A stretch of 64,000 nucleotides of DNA from an uncultured Zoogloea sp. (GCA_937967645.1 CALBTT010000185.1:1-64000); one strand, 5' to 3'. Positions 33,677-42,092 are shown, counted from the first letter of the stretch. A program made the numbers and translations. Notes: generated by a model not told the origin, from the letters alone.

Positions 33677-35218
33677 ATGAAGAAAAAGCTTCTTGCTATC
33701 GGCGTTGCTGCCTCTCTGGGCATTTTTGCTGGCGCCGCCAGCGCTGCCCCCAGTGTGAATGCTGGTGGTATTGGCCACACCAATATCATCCCCTACTTCA
33801 GCACCCAGAACGGTAATGCGACCCTGATCAGCATCACCAACACCGACCAGCTCAACGGCAAGGTCGTGAAGGTGCGCTTCCGCGGCGCTGAGTGGTCTGA
33901 CGACATTTTCGACTTCCAAGTCTTCCTGTCCCCGGGTGACGTGTTCACCGGTGCCGTGACCAGCGCCAACGGCCTGTCCAAGTTCGCTACCGCCGACAAG
34001 AGCTGCACCCTGCCGGCTTCCGTGAACCAGAGCTTTGTGCCCATCCGTCTGCAAAACACCGCGACTGGCACCCTGGAAGGCTATGTTGAAGTCATCACCA
34101 TGGCTGATATTCCGGAAGTTATCGCTGCCCCGAATGCTGCTAACAACGTGAATGGCAAGAACCCGCTTTTCACCGCGATCAAGCACGTCAATGGCGTTGC
34201 GCCTTGCACCTCCAGCACCAGCACCGCTCGTCTGGAAAACCTGACGGAAGATAACTTCGTGAACGCTGCTGCCGCTGTTCAGGGTAGCTACATGACCGAC
34301 CCGACTGGTTCGCTGACTTCCTACGCGACCATCATCAACGTTCCGGGTTCCAAGGCTTTTGCGAACATTGCGACGGCCGTCAATTACACCCTGCCGCGCA
34401 AGGCTTATTTCCGTCAGGCCAACGATGCGGTTACCGTGACCGATTCGCTGACCGCTGACCGGATCTTCTTCGCCAAGGCTGTTGCTCCCGCGTCTGGCGG
34501 CGCTGCTGTGCCCGCGTACCAGTTCGACCTGCCCGACCTCTCCACCCCGGTTGAGCTTGCTACCCCGACCGCTTCTGCTCATCGCAATGCGCTGACCGCG
34601 CTGCTGCAAAAGAGCTCGGTTGTCGCTGAGTACTCCACTCTGGATGCTCTGGCCGCTGCCACTGATATCGTCATCAGCCAGCCGACCCGTCGTTACTTCT
34701 ACAACTACACCCAGAGTGCTACTGGTAGCGTTACTCTGGAAGGCGTGAAGTACAAGATTGGTGGCGACGCGGGTTCTCCCTATCAGAGCCTGGTTGATAC
34801 CACCAACCGTGTGGATCTCGTTGGTTCCGTGGCTTTCTACGATCGTGAAGAGAACAAGGCCAGTTCCAACATCGTGATCTCCCCGACCCCCCCGGGTGGC
34901 GCCCTTTCTCTGAAGGGTGAAGTGTCTGTGATCGGTATCAACAACGGTGCCGGTGCCACTGGTGCTCTGGGCGCGCTGCTGACCATCAATGACATCACCG
35001 CTACCGGTGCTGGTGGCGCGGTGTATGAAGAAGGTTGGGCGACCATTCCGACCATCGCCGGCTGGACCGCAGTGGGTGTTCCTGCTACCTACGAAAACGG
35101 TACTGCTAACGGCAAGCTGCCGGTGATTGGCTTCACTGCCAACAACGTGTTCAACGGTGGTGTGGGCGCTGCTGGTACCAACTACGGTACCACCCTGCCG
35201 CTGCGCTATCTGCCGTAA
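33677..35218 (+). CDS. Abundant exported surface-layer-like protein
   Basis: A 513-residue protein with a textbook signal peptide (MKKKLLAIGVAASLGIFAG then AASA|APS, cleavage after residue 23). The mature N-terminus NIIPYFSTQNGNATLISITN leads into VVKVRFRGAEWSDDIFDFQV and FLSPGDVFTGAV, a domain style I recall from unannotated surface proteins of beta- and gammaproteobacteria. The rest is Ala/Thr/Val-rich beta-type sequence. Only two cysteines occur (SCTLP, APCTS), so one periplasmic disulfide is possible. No PEP-CTERM, sortase or autotransporter signal is seen; it ends LPLRYLP. Codon use is narrow (GGT, GCT, ACC, AAC), a strong ribosome site precedes it and a strong terminator follows. It sits right after the T2SS genes, so it is a likely T2SS substrate. 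Confidence 0.8.
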   Translation: MKKKLLAIGVAASLGIFAGAASAAPSVNAGGIGHTNIIPYFSTQNGNATLISITNTDQLNGKVVKVRFRGAEWSDDIFDFQVFLSPGDVFTGAVTSANGLSKFATADKSCTLPASVNQSFVPIRLQNTATGTLEGYVEVITMADIPEVIAAPNAANNVNGKNPLFTAIKHVNGVAPCTSSTSTARLENLTEDNFVNAAAAVQGSYMTDPTGSLTSYATIINVPGSKAFANIATAVNYTLPRKAYFRQANDAVTVTDSLTADRIFFAKAVAPASGGAAVPAYQFDLPDLSTPVELATPTASAHRNALTALLQKSSVVAEYSTLDALAAATDIVISQPTRRYFYNYTQSATGSVTLEGVKYKIGGDAGSPYQSLVDTTNRVDLVGSVAFYDREENKASSNIVISPTPPGGALSLKGEVSVIGINNGAGATGALGALLTINDITATGAGGAVYEEGWATIPTIAGWTAVGVPATYENGTANGKLPVIGFTANNVFNGGVGAAGTNYGTTLPLRYLP

Positions 35219-35236
35219 TGTAGTAGTTAGTAGCAG

Positions 35237-35254
35237 TTAGCTTTTAAAAGCTAA
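35237..35254. repeat. Perfect 18-base palindrome after the surface-protein stop
   Basis: TTAGCTTTTAAAAGCTAA is a perfect palindrome 19 bases after the stop codon and just before the main terminator. In RNA it would form an AU-rich stem. It may protect the mRNA 3' end or be a protein-binding site. Confidence 0.5.
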
Positions 35255-35261
35255 TTGCAAG

Positions 35262-35289
35262 AATAAAGGCGGGCTTGCCCGCCTTTATT
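35262..35289 (+). terminator. Strong intrinsic terminator of the surface-protein gene
   Basis: Arms AATAAAGGCGGGC and GCCCGCCTTTATT form a 12-13 base-pair stem with a tiny loop and a T-rich 3' arm. It lies about 45 bases after the stop and before the isomerase gene. It is the clearest intrinsic terminator in the window and, with A-runs on the other arm, may work in both directions. Confidence 0.9.
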
Positions 35290-35343
35290 CATTTGTAGGT
35301 GTTGTAATGGTTTGTTGCAATAATCGGTTTCCGAAAGACAATC

Positions 35344-36273
35344 ATGCGTTATTTGGCTCTTGGAGTGTCCGTGCTGTTGTTAAACCTGGTACTAGGGATG
35401 GGCAGTGTTGTGGCGAATGATGCGCCGGCTAGCCCTGGTTCCAGTGCCAGTAAGCTAGATGTAGTAGCTTCATATTCAGATGAAGCGATCACGCGCGAAG
35501 AGGTTGTCGCTGTCCTGAAGGGGGCGACTGCGGAGCAGAAGCGCAATCTCGGGGAGTCTGCTAGTGCGGCAGACAGCCTGGTGAAAGAGCTGTTGTTGCG
35601 CAGGGTGCTCGCTGCGCAGGCGAGGAAGGAAGGGCTCGAGCGGGATCCAGCGACTGCTACGAGAATCCTTCTGGCGGGAGAGAGGACGCTTTCTGATTTG
35701 TACTTTGAGAAGGTGGAACTGGCCGCTATCGATGATAAGAAAGTCGAGCGGTTTGCTCGCGAGGAATACCTGGCCCATCCGGAGCGTTTCCGGAAAGAGG
35801 AGTTGCGTGCCCGACATATCCTGGTGCGTGAAGTCGCTTCGCGAGGTGATGATGCACGCGCCATTGCCGAAGCCCTGCTGGAGCGAGTGAAGGCCGGTGA
35901 GGCTTTTGATGAGCTTGCCAGGAAGTACTCGGATGATCCGGGGTCGGCTGCCAAGGGCGGGGATCTTGGCTGGCTTCCGAAGGGAAAGACCGTTAAGGAG
36001 TTTGAGGAAGCGCTTTTCGCGTTGAAAAAGCCGGGTGATGTGTCGGGGCTCATATCGACCCAGTTCGGCTACCACATCATCCGCTTGGAGGAAGCCAAGC
36101 CTGTGGTGACGCTGCCCTATGAAGAGGTGAAGGCTCAGCTGATCGAAGGGGTGAAGGCGGATCTGCGCCGCAAGGCACGTGGCGCCATTGTGGACCCCAT
36201 CATCAAATCGGATGCATTTTCCGTGAATCGGGATGCGCTTACCCAAGCCGTGGGTGCCGCAGGGATCAAGTAG
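35344..36273 (+). CDS. Periplasmic parvulin-type peptidyl-prolyl cis-trans isomerase
   Basis: A 309-residue exported foldase. A signal peptide (MRYLALGVSVLLLNLVLGMG) is followed by a SurA/PrsA-like helical N-domain with VASYSDEAITREEVVAVLKG and the parvulin domain at residues ~152-260: ELRARHILVRE, FDELARKYSDDPGSA, GGDLGWLPKG, and FGYHIIRLEE with the catalytic-site histidine. This family assists folding of exported proteins. Its place directly after the abundant exported protein suggests a dedicated chaperone, while the terminator between them suggests separate or read-through expression. It may alternatively serve the polysaccharide locus, as EpsD-type isomerases do. Confidence 0.85.
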   Translation: MRYLALGVSVLLLNLVLGMGSVVANDAPASPGSSASKLDVVASYSDEAITREEVVAVLKGATAEQKRNLGESASAADSLVKELLLRRVLAAQARKEGLERDPATATRILLAGERTLSDLYFEKVELAAIDDKKVERFAREEYLAHPERFRKEELRARHILVREVASRGDDARAIAEALLERVKAGEAFDELARKYSDDPGSAAKGGDLGWLPKGKTVKEFEEALFALKKPGDVSGLISTQFGYHIIRLEEAKPVVTLPYEEVKAQLIEGVKADLRRKARGAIVDPIIKSDAFSVNRDALTQAVGAAGIK

Positions 36274-36315
36274 TCAGCGCGACGAGCTATGCAACGCTCG
36301 GTGAAGGCGGGCTGG

Positions 36316-36337
36316 GGCCGGCATTAATGTGCCGGCC
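36316..36337 (+). terminator. Inverted repeat after the isomerase gene
   Basis: Perfect eight-base arms GGCCGGCA and TGCCGGCC with a six-base loop (TTAATG) begin 43 bases after the isomerase stop and lie before wzm. There is no T-run, so termination would be partial or it may be a binding site. Confidence 0.5.
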
Positions 36338-36379
36338 GCCTGTCTGAGTGCTTCGCTGCATCTGTTATGAGGTATCGCC

Positions 36380-37162
36380 TTGAGTGAGTTGTGGCGGCAG
36401 CGTTGGTTGTTCTTGAATTTCTTCAAGCGTGAATTGAAGAGCCGCTATTCCGGTACCCTGGGTGGCGGCTTATGGGCTTTGGGGCAGCCTGTCCTTCTGC
36501 TTGCCATTTACAGCTTTGTCTTTCGCAAAGTCTTCAAGGTAGGCTTTCCTGAACTAGGCGAGCACAGTTTCACGGCCTTCGTGGCCTGTGGTCTGTGGCC
36601 GTGGATGGCCTTTCAGGAAGGCATTCAGCGCGGCACCCAGGCGGTGGTGGGAAATGCCGGGCTGGTCAAGAAGGTCATGTTTCCCCATGAGTTGCTTGTC
36701 TTTGCTTCAGTTGGAGCAACGTTTGCGCTTCATTTCACGGGTTTCTTCGTGATTCTCGGGGTGCTCGCGCTGCTCGGCGAGCCGTTCTCCTTTGCGGGTG
36801 TGATGGTGGTCCTGGGCGCCTGGCTTGTCATGCTGACACTGGCCTGTGGCGTGACCTTGCTGACCTCCGCCGCCCAGGTGTTCCTGAAGGACGTGGACCA
36901 GCTGCTGGGTCCGATCCTGATGATCATGTTCTATATCACGCCGGTTCTCTATCCGATCAGTCAGGTGCCGGAGTCGGTGCGGGGCCCGATGGCCCTGAAT
37001 CCTCTGGTACATGTGATCGGGCCCATTCGTTCTTCCTTGATGCAGGGGGTTGCCAGCGGTCTCGGTGAGCTGGCAGGCCTCTTTGGCGTTGCGATAGTCC
37101 TCGTCGTCGTGGCGCGTGGGCTCTTCGTGCGCTTGTCTGGCTATTTTGAGGACTTCATCTGA
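36380..37162 (+). CDS. wzm: ABC-2 polysaccharide export permease (Wzm-like)
   Basis: A 260-residue inner-membrane permease with about six transmembrane segments. The N-terminal amphipathic stretch FFKRELKSRYSGTLGGGLWA and the SYP/LNP-type motifs (ALGQPVLLLAIYS, YPISQVPESVRGPMALNP) are those of O-antigen, capsule and teichoic-acid exporters. With the ATPase encoded next it would flip polyprenyl-linked glycans to the periplasm. It starts at TTG (36380); the stop overlaps the wzt start (TGATG). Confidence 0.9.
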   Translation: MSELWRQRWLFLNFFKRELKSRYSGTLGGGLWALGQPVLLLAIYSFVFRKVFKVGFPELGEHSFTAFVACGLWPWMAFQEGIQRGTQAVVGNAGLVKKVMFPHELLVFASVGATFALHFTGFFVILGVLALLGEPFSFAGVMVVLGAWLVMLTLACGVTLLTSAAQVFLKDVDQLLGPILMIMFYITPVLYPISQVPESVRGPMALNPLVHVIGPIRSSLMQGVASGLGELAGLFGVAIVLVVVARGLFVRLSGYFEDFI

Positions 37163-38361
37163 TGTCGGCGATGAACGATGGCCAGGTCCTCATTGCTCTG
37201 CGGGATGTGGGTAAGGCTTACCCGATCGCCAATACCGCAGCGAGTCGGGTCAAGACCCTGGCAGCCTTGCTGATGCGACGTGGCTTTCCTGAGTCGTTTC
37301 ACGCCTTGTCGGGGATCGATCTGGAGGTCAGACAGGGAGAGTCGCTGGGTTTGATCGGGGTGAACGGCGCGGGCAAGTCCACCCTGCTGAAGATCATCGC
37401 GGGCGTGGTCCGGCCCAGTTCAGGGCAGATTGGCATTCACGGCCGCATCAGTGCCTTGCTCGAACTGGGGGCTGGCTTTCACCCCGAGTACACCGGGCGC
37501 CAGAATGTATTTCTGGCCACATCGCTGATGGGATTAAGCGAACGCGAGACCCGAGCTTGCCTGGACGCCATTCTGGCATTTGCTGATATCGGAGAGCACA
37601 TCGATCAGCCCATCAAGCACTATTCCTCGGGAATGGTGGTGCGTCTGGGTTTTGCTGTTGCAACTGCGGTTCGCCCGGACATTCTGATCACTGACGAAGT
37701 TTTGGCTGTGGGGGATGAGTCCTTCCAGCGCAAGTGTATTGCCTGGATGGAGAATTATCTTTCCGACGGGGGGACGTTGCTGTTATGTGCACACAGCATG
37801 TTCCACATTCAGAAGCTTTGCCAGAAGGCGGCCTGGATTCACGATGGAAAATTGAAATCCTACGGCGACTCTCATCGGGTGACCCGCGAATACCTTGCCT
37901 GGCATGATGCGAGGAATGCACCCAAGGCGCAGGACCATGCGCAGGCGGTTAAGAGCGGTAATTACGCCTTGGTGTCCATGACGTTGAATGGCCAGCCGAG
38001 CCATGAAGGGGCGGTTTTGTCCATGGGGGACAATTTACGCGTCGGCGGCAGGGTTTTTTCACCCGATGGACGTACGCCAACGGTGATCATGGGGTTCGTG
38101 AGGAAAGATGGCATGCCGATTTATGGCGTGTCGTCCGAAATGGATGGTTATGAGCTGTGCCGCCGGACGGCAAATGAGTTCGAGTTCGAGTTCGAACTCC
38201 CAGAACTCTCCTTGCTTCCGGGAGAGTACACGGTGAAGGGACACGCCCTTGATCCTGAGGGGTATCGCTTGTTCGATGAGCTGACCAGTGATCTGACCGT
38301 GGTCGGGGAATGCCGCGAGCTCGGAGTATGCCGACTGCCTCATCGATGGAATATCGTTTGA
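37162..38361 (+). CDS. wzt: ABC glycan exporter ATPase with C-terminal carbohydrate-binding domain (Wzt-like)
   Basis: A 399-residue protein. The N-terminal ABC domain has Walker A GVNGAGKS near residues 66-73, the signature SSGMVVRLG near 154-162, and Walker B ILITDEVLAVGD near 174-185. A ~150-residue C-terminal beta domain follows (SMGDNLRVGGRVF, PGEYTVKGHALDPEGYRLF). This extra domain characterises Wzt proteins that recognise a chemically capped non-reducing end of the glycan before export. The next gene encodes a methyltransferase, which fits a capping reaction. Confidence 0.9.
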   Translation: MSAMNDGQVLIALRDVGKAYPIANTAASRVKTLAALLMRRGFPESFHALSGIDLEVRQGESLGLIGVNGAGKSTLLKIIAGVVRPSSGQIGIHGRISALLELGAGFHPEYTGRQNVFLATSLMGLSERETRACLDAILAFADIGEHIDQPIKHYSSGMVVRLGFAVATAVRPDILITDEVLAVGDESFQRKCIAWMENYLSDGGTLLLCAHSMFHIQKLCQKAAWIHDGKLKSYGDSHRVTREYLAWHDARNAPKAQDHAQAVKSGNYALVSMTLNGQPSHEGAVLSMGDNLRVGGRVFSPDGRTPTVIMGFVRKDGMPIYGVSSEMDGYELCRRTANEFEFEFELPELSLLPGEYTVKGHALDPEGYRLFDELTSDLTVVGECRELGVCRLPHRWNIV

Positions 38362-38455
38362 ACTGGGTCTTTTCTCTCGGGGCTGTCGGTCGCCTCGCCG
38401 AGCAGAGGCTGTCAGCGCCCGCAGGGCCATGTGAAGCACTCTGGAATCGAATTTC

Positions 38456-39346
38456 ATGACATTGAGTTTTACCGGTGAGCGTTTTCTCCCGAGCTGCGAG
38501 GGGGAGATGATCTATGAGCATTGGCATCGTTATCTCTTTGCCCGAGAGTATGCGGTGGGCCGGAGGGTTCTCGATGTTGCGAGTGGTGAAGGCTATGGCA
38601 GCGCGCTATTGGCAGGCGTGGCAGAGACCGTTGCAGGTGTTGATGTGTCCCCGGAGGCTGTCGATCACGCGCGTGAACGCTATGGGCGTGCCAACAACCT
38701 GAAATATGTGCATGCGAGCTGTACCTCCGTTCCTTTTCCGGATGCCAGTTTTGATCTGATTGTTTCCTTTGAAACCATTGAGCACATCACCGAGCATGAG
38801 GCTTTCATGCTTGAGGTGGAGCGCCTTCTGGCGCCAGGCGGGATGTTCATCATCTCGTCGCCCAATCGTGTCGAGTACAGTGACAAGACTGGCTACAAGA
38901 ACGAGTTCCACATTCGAGAGCTCGATGGCCCCGAACTTCGGAGTCTGCTTGATGCTCATTTTCCTCGACAGCACTGGTTTGCGCAGCGTCCGTGCTTTCA
39001 GTCCATGCTGTGGTCCCTGGAGGGCGAGGCCACGAAGGCCAGTGTGCTGTCCATCGATGGAGCCTCGGCGTATCCGGCGGAGCTTTATTTCCTGGTGTGC
39101 TGCGCAAAGGCTCCCGGTGCGCTGGATGCGGTAACCCCGTCTTTAAGTCTGGTCACTGACAGGACACACTCGGTGTATGCCGAGTGGAGCAGGACCTACG
39201 CCGAGAATCGCATGCTCGTGGAGAAAGTCGGGCTGCTCGAAGAGCAGCTCGAGGTCGCACAGGCCGAGCGGGATATGCTGCTGCGCCAGAAGGCAAACGG
39301 AGGCTTGCTGGCGCGTATCCTGAGCAGGTTACTCAAGAAAAACTGA
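38456..39346 (+). CDS. SAM methyltransferase with C-terminal coiled coil, candidate glycan chain terminator
   Basis: A 296-residue class I methyltransferase with motif I RRVLDVASGEGYGSALL near residues 37-53, the acidic DVSPEAVDHARERYG and FDLIVSFETIEHI near 100-112. The last ~50 residues are a strongly helical, charged segment (AENRMLVEKVGLLEEQLEVA and on) predicted to be coiled coil. In ABC-dependent O-antigen systems such as E. coli O9a, WbdD caps the chain by methylation and uses a coiled coil as a length ruler. The position after wzt makes a similar job plausible here. No kinase domain is present. It converges on the next gene, with 50 bases between the stops. Confidence 0.8.
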   Translation: MTLSFTGERFLPSCEGEMIYEHWHRYLFAREYAVGRRVLDVASGEGYGSALLAGVAETVAGVDVSPEAVDHARERYGRANNLKYVHASCTSVPFPDASFDLIVSFETIEHITEHEAFMLEVERLLAPGGMFIISSPNRVEYSDKTGYKNEFHIRELDGPELRSLLDAHFPRQHWFAQRPCFQSMLWSLEGEATKASVLSIDGASAYPAELYFLVCCAKAPGALDAVTPSLSLVTDRTHSVYAEWSRTYAENRMLVEKVGLLEEQLEVAQAERDMLLRQKANGGLLARILSRLLKKN

Positions 39347-39396
39347 GGGGGTTGTCAGGATGTGCCCGGACTGTCCTGTGTGATGGTTGGGGGCGG

Positions 39397-41469
39397 TCAG
39401 TGCAGGCTTGTTTTGGATACGGCAATGTTGCCTGCATAAATGAGTGCCGCCTCGTTGTTCCGGCTGACTCCCGACACCTCTATGAATACCTCTGTTCCGA
39501 CGGTTTCGATTGGCAGGTTCTGAGCGAACCTCCAGCCTGACAGCTCAAGTCGCTGATCGCCTAGAACCTGGGCTACGTCTGGTCGGTGCTCTCCTGTCGG
39601 GCATCGATATGGTGTTCCATTGATGGAAATGGTCACCCCATCGAGGGGGCCGTCGTCCAGGGAAGCGGCCCAGCCGTGCATTCGTAGTTGCCCGTTGATG
39701 ACCTCCAGTTCGTCCACCCAGCCCCATGGGCCGCGCCGGAAGCTGCTTAGCGCACTCAGAGGGGCGTCTGGCGCCGCCGGAACAACATAGAGGTCTTGTT
39801 CGTTGGCAAGGCCGCGGGGCAGGCGGAGGTAGACCTGGGCTGGCTGGTTGAGGCTTTCCCGGATGACGCTGGCTACAAAGTCTTCGCTGACATATGTGGT
39901 GCCATAACTGTGGGTGTCCAGGTCGGCGATCTCGCTGCTGGGGGTGAAGTAGATACCCTCCGCGGGAAGTTTCCGGTCGGGAGGAAGCAGGCATGCGTCA
40001 TGAACACTGAAGCACAGCACACCGTCCGGTGTGAGCAGGCTGTGGAGCCTTGCAAGCCAGGCCCGGAAAGGCTTTTCAGGTAAGTGAGAAAAGAGTGACG
40101 CCACCCAGATGAAATGGAAGCGTTGCTCTGGTGCAAAGCTGCTGGGGTCTGTATCTGATTTCAGGCCATGGACACCGAATTCTGATGTTACGAATGCAAC
40201 GGCGTCCGCCTGGATATCGGCAGCCCAGATGTGGGCGGGGGGCTTGCTGAGGGTGAGTAGGCGCAGCAGGCGACCATAACCACAGGCAAAATCGAGGATG
40301 TGCAAATCCTTGGGCGGCTTGGGAAACATGAACCGGAGAATCTGCTGGGCCGCTTCGTGTTGCTGCAAGGCCACATTGTAATATTGACTCAGCGGGCGAT
40401 TGACCTCCCGGAAGTGCTTCAGGGAGTGCAGCAGCATCTGGTCGCCTGGGTGAATCCGGGGGTGCAATTGCGCCAGCGTGGCGTCGGACCTCAGATGGCG
40501 ACAGTGACTCCACAAGGTCTGAGTGAAGCGGGGAGTTTGGGCAAGGGTGTTTGCGCGAGTCTGTAACCGGCGCTCTTCCTCGATATCGTCTTCTGCGGAC
40601 GTGCCGCCCTTCACAATGACGAAGGCGTCCTGTCCGCCCCAGAAATGGGCCGGAAACGCATGGACTGCTGCCCCCGGCAGGTGCTGTGCAATAGCCTGGT
40701 GGACGTAGTCGGCTGAGGTAAAGGTGGAGCCGTATTCCTCGCCATCCAGCGCGCTGGACTCACTCGACGGGATGAAGACGTAGCCCTCAGCTGGCATCTG
40801 GACCCCCAGGTTGCGAGCCGCCTGTTCTCCGTGGGTGGTGATGACGAGCACCCCTCCAGGCTCAAGCATGTCATAAAGGCGTTTGAGCCAGGCCGACCAG
40901 GTACGATCCGGCAGGTGGCTGAAAAGGGAGAGGACGAAGATGATCTCGTAGCGCCGGGGAGCTACCAGATCCTCCGGTTGGTGGGTGGAATAGAAGCCGT
41001 CTATGTTCAGGTGAGTCTTTAGAAAGTCCACGCTGCCGGGAACGATATCCGAGACATGGAGGGCGCCGGGGGGAAGCGCCTTCACAAGGTGCCGGCTGAA
41101 GCGACCAAACCCGCTTGCAAACTCCAGGAAGCTGCGGCACTGGCTGAGTGAGCGTTTGACGGGCTCAAGAGCCTGGATCAGTTCGACCATGGTGCGCCAG
41201 CCATCGGACAGGTAGTCCCGGATGGGATTGGTACAGCTGGGATGGTTGGCGAAGAAGCGGAAGATATCGTCATCCGGGGAGATACGTGCCTCAATGCCGA
41301 AGGCGTCGCTGAAGTTACCCGGAAGACGGTGCGTCTCACGCAGGTTGTGAGCCTCCAGGTGGGCTGGTTGCATCCTCAGCAAGGCTTGCAGGCAATGGCT
41401 GGCTTCCACCGAGCGCCCTTGGTTGATGAGGGTACGGGCGAGGGGGAGGAGTTCTGAGCCGGGAGTCAT
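39397..41469 (-). CDS. Tandem class I methyltransferase fusion protein
   Basis: A 690-residue protein with, in order: a short TPR-like helical start (PLARTLINQGRSVEASHCLQ); a first methyltransferase (FLEFASGFGRFSRHLVKALP near residue 115, and FVLSLFSHLPDRTWSAWLKR); a linker; a second methyltransferase (LHILDFACGYGRLLRLLTLS near residue 385, and WVASLFSHLPEKPFRAWLAR); and a C-terminal beta-sandwich-like region (LRMHGWAASLDDGPLDGVTI). The two catalytic domains share the unusual SLFSHLP motif, which points to internal duplication. The substrate is unknown; the setting suggests methylation of glycan or lipid-linked sugar. It is the last gene of the long minus-strand glycan array. Confidence 0.8.
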   Translation of the reverse strand: MTPGSELLPLARTLINQGRSVEASHCLQALLRMQPAHLEAHNLRETHRLPGNFSDAFGIEARISPDDDIFRFFANHPSCTNPIRDYLSDGWRTMVELIQALEPVKRSLSQCRSFLEFASGFGRFSRHLVKALPPGALHVSDIVPGSVDFLKTHLNIDGFYSTHQPEDLVAPRRYEIIFVLSLFSHLPDRTWSAWLKRLYDMLEPGGVLVITTHGEQAARNLGVQMPAEGYVFIPSSESSALDGEEYGSTFTSADYVHQAIAQHLPGAAVHAFPAHFWGGQDAFVIVKGGTSAEDDIEEERRLQTRANTLAQTPRFTQTLWSHCRHLRSDATLAQLHPRIHPGDQMLLHSLKHFREVNRPLSQYYNVALQQHEAAQQILRFMFPKPPKDLHILDFACGYGRLLRLLTLSKPPAHIWAADIQADAVAFVTSEFGVHGLKSDTDPSSFAPEQRFHFIWVASLFSHLPEKPFRAWLARLHSLLTPDGVLCFSVHDACLLPPDRKLPAEGIYFTPSSEIADLDTHSYGTTYVSEDFVASVIRESLNQPAQVYLRLPRGLANEQDLYVVPAAPDAPLSALSSFRRGPWGWVDELEVINGQLRMHGWAASLDDGPLDGVTISINGTPYRCPTGEHRPDVAQVLGDQRLELSGWRFAQNLPIETVGTEVFIEVSGVSRNNEAALIYAGNIAVSKTSLH

Positions 41470-41530
41470 GAGCTATTGGGTAATGTGGGGTTTGATCTGA
41501 GGTTACGTGACTCTAGGGGACACTAACTGC

Positions 41531-42082
41531 TTAGAATGGGCCGATTCTGGCGACCTGGTCACTGATCCGATTCTTTTCGTCGTCGGTCAGTGTCTCGAAC
41601 CACTTGGCGATCAAATAGGGGTGGGAGGTGGGCTGATAACCGACGCGTCGGGTCACGATCAGGGAGCGTTTGTCCCCGCAATAGCCAAACCACGCCGGAA
41701 GTGTATTGAGGCGTTCACTGCCGAATTCCATCATTAATTGCGCAACCCCCCCTCGCGCCTGGCATTCAAGCCAGTGCTGACGAGGCAAGCGTTTGTAGAA
41801 GCCTGCCTTCACGCACAGGCCTCCCTCCAAATAGACGTTACGAAAACGGATCCAGTTGCAGAACCCTATGGTTTCGATCAACCCGTTGGGCCAACGGTAA
41901 AGCGCCACGCACTGGTGCCAGTCTTCCTTGGGAATACTGATGCCGTCCAGGACGATCGGTACGGGCTCTGGAAAGGCTCCGCCAAAAGACTCAGAGAACA
42001 GTCCGCTGGCGAAGAACGCCGCGTTGTCCAGCCAAATGAGTTGGAGGGACGCGTCAAAACAGGAGGTGGGAGTGGGGGACAC
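41531..42082 (-). CDS. Hypothetical protein of 183 residues in the glycan array
   Basis: No family was recognised. The sequence is soluble, with many aromatic residues and cysteines (WLDNAAFFASGLF, VALYRWPNGLIETIGFCNWI, PAWFGYCGDKRSLIV) and no signal peptide. It lies 11 bases after the deacetylase gene and about 60 before the tandem methyltransferase, on the same strand, so it is probably expressed with the glycan genes. The DNA is visibly less GC-rich than the flanking glycosyltransferase genes, as for its two neighbours, which hints at separate acquisition. Confidence 0.6.
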   Translation of the reverse strand: MSPTPTSCFDASLQLIWLDNAAFFASGLFSESFGGAFPEPVPIVLDGISIPKEDWHQCVALYRWPNGLIETIGFCNWIRFRNVYLEGGLCVKAGFYKRLPRQHWLECQARGGVAQLMMEFGSERLNTLPAWFGYCGDKRSLIVTRRVGYQPTSHPYLIAKWFETLTDDEKNRISDQVARIGPF

Positions 42083-42092
42083 AGGGAGAACC

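Noticed and set aside
35150..35218. PEP-CTERM or sortase-like sorting tail on the exported 513-residue protein
   Set aside because: The C-terminus (LPLRYLP) has no PEP motif, hydrophobic helix or basic tail.
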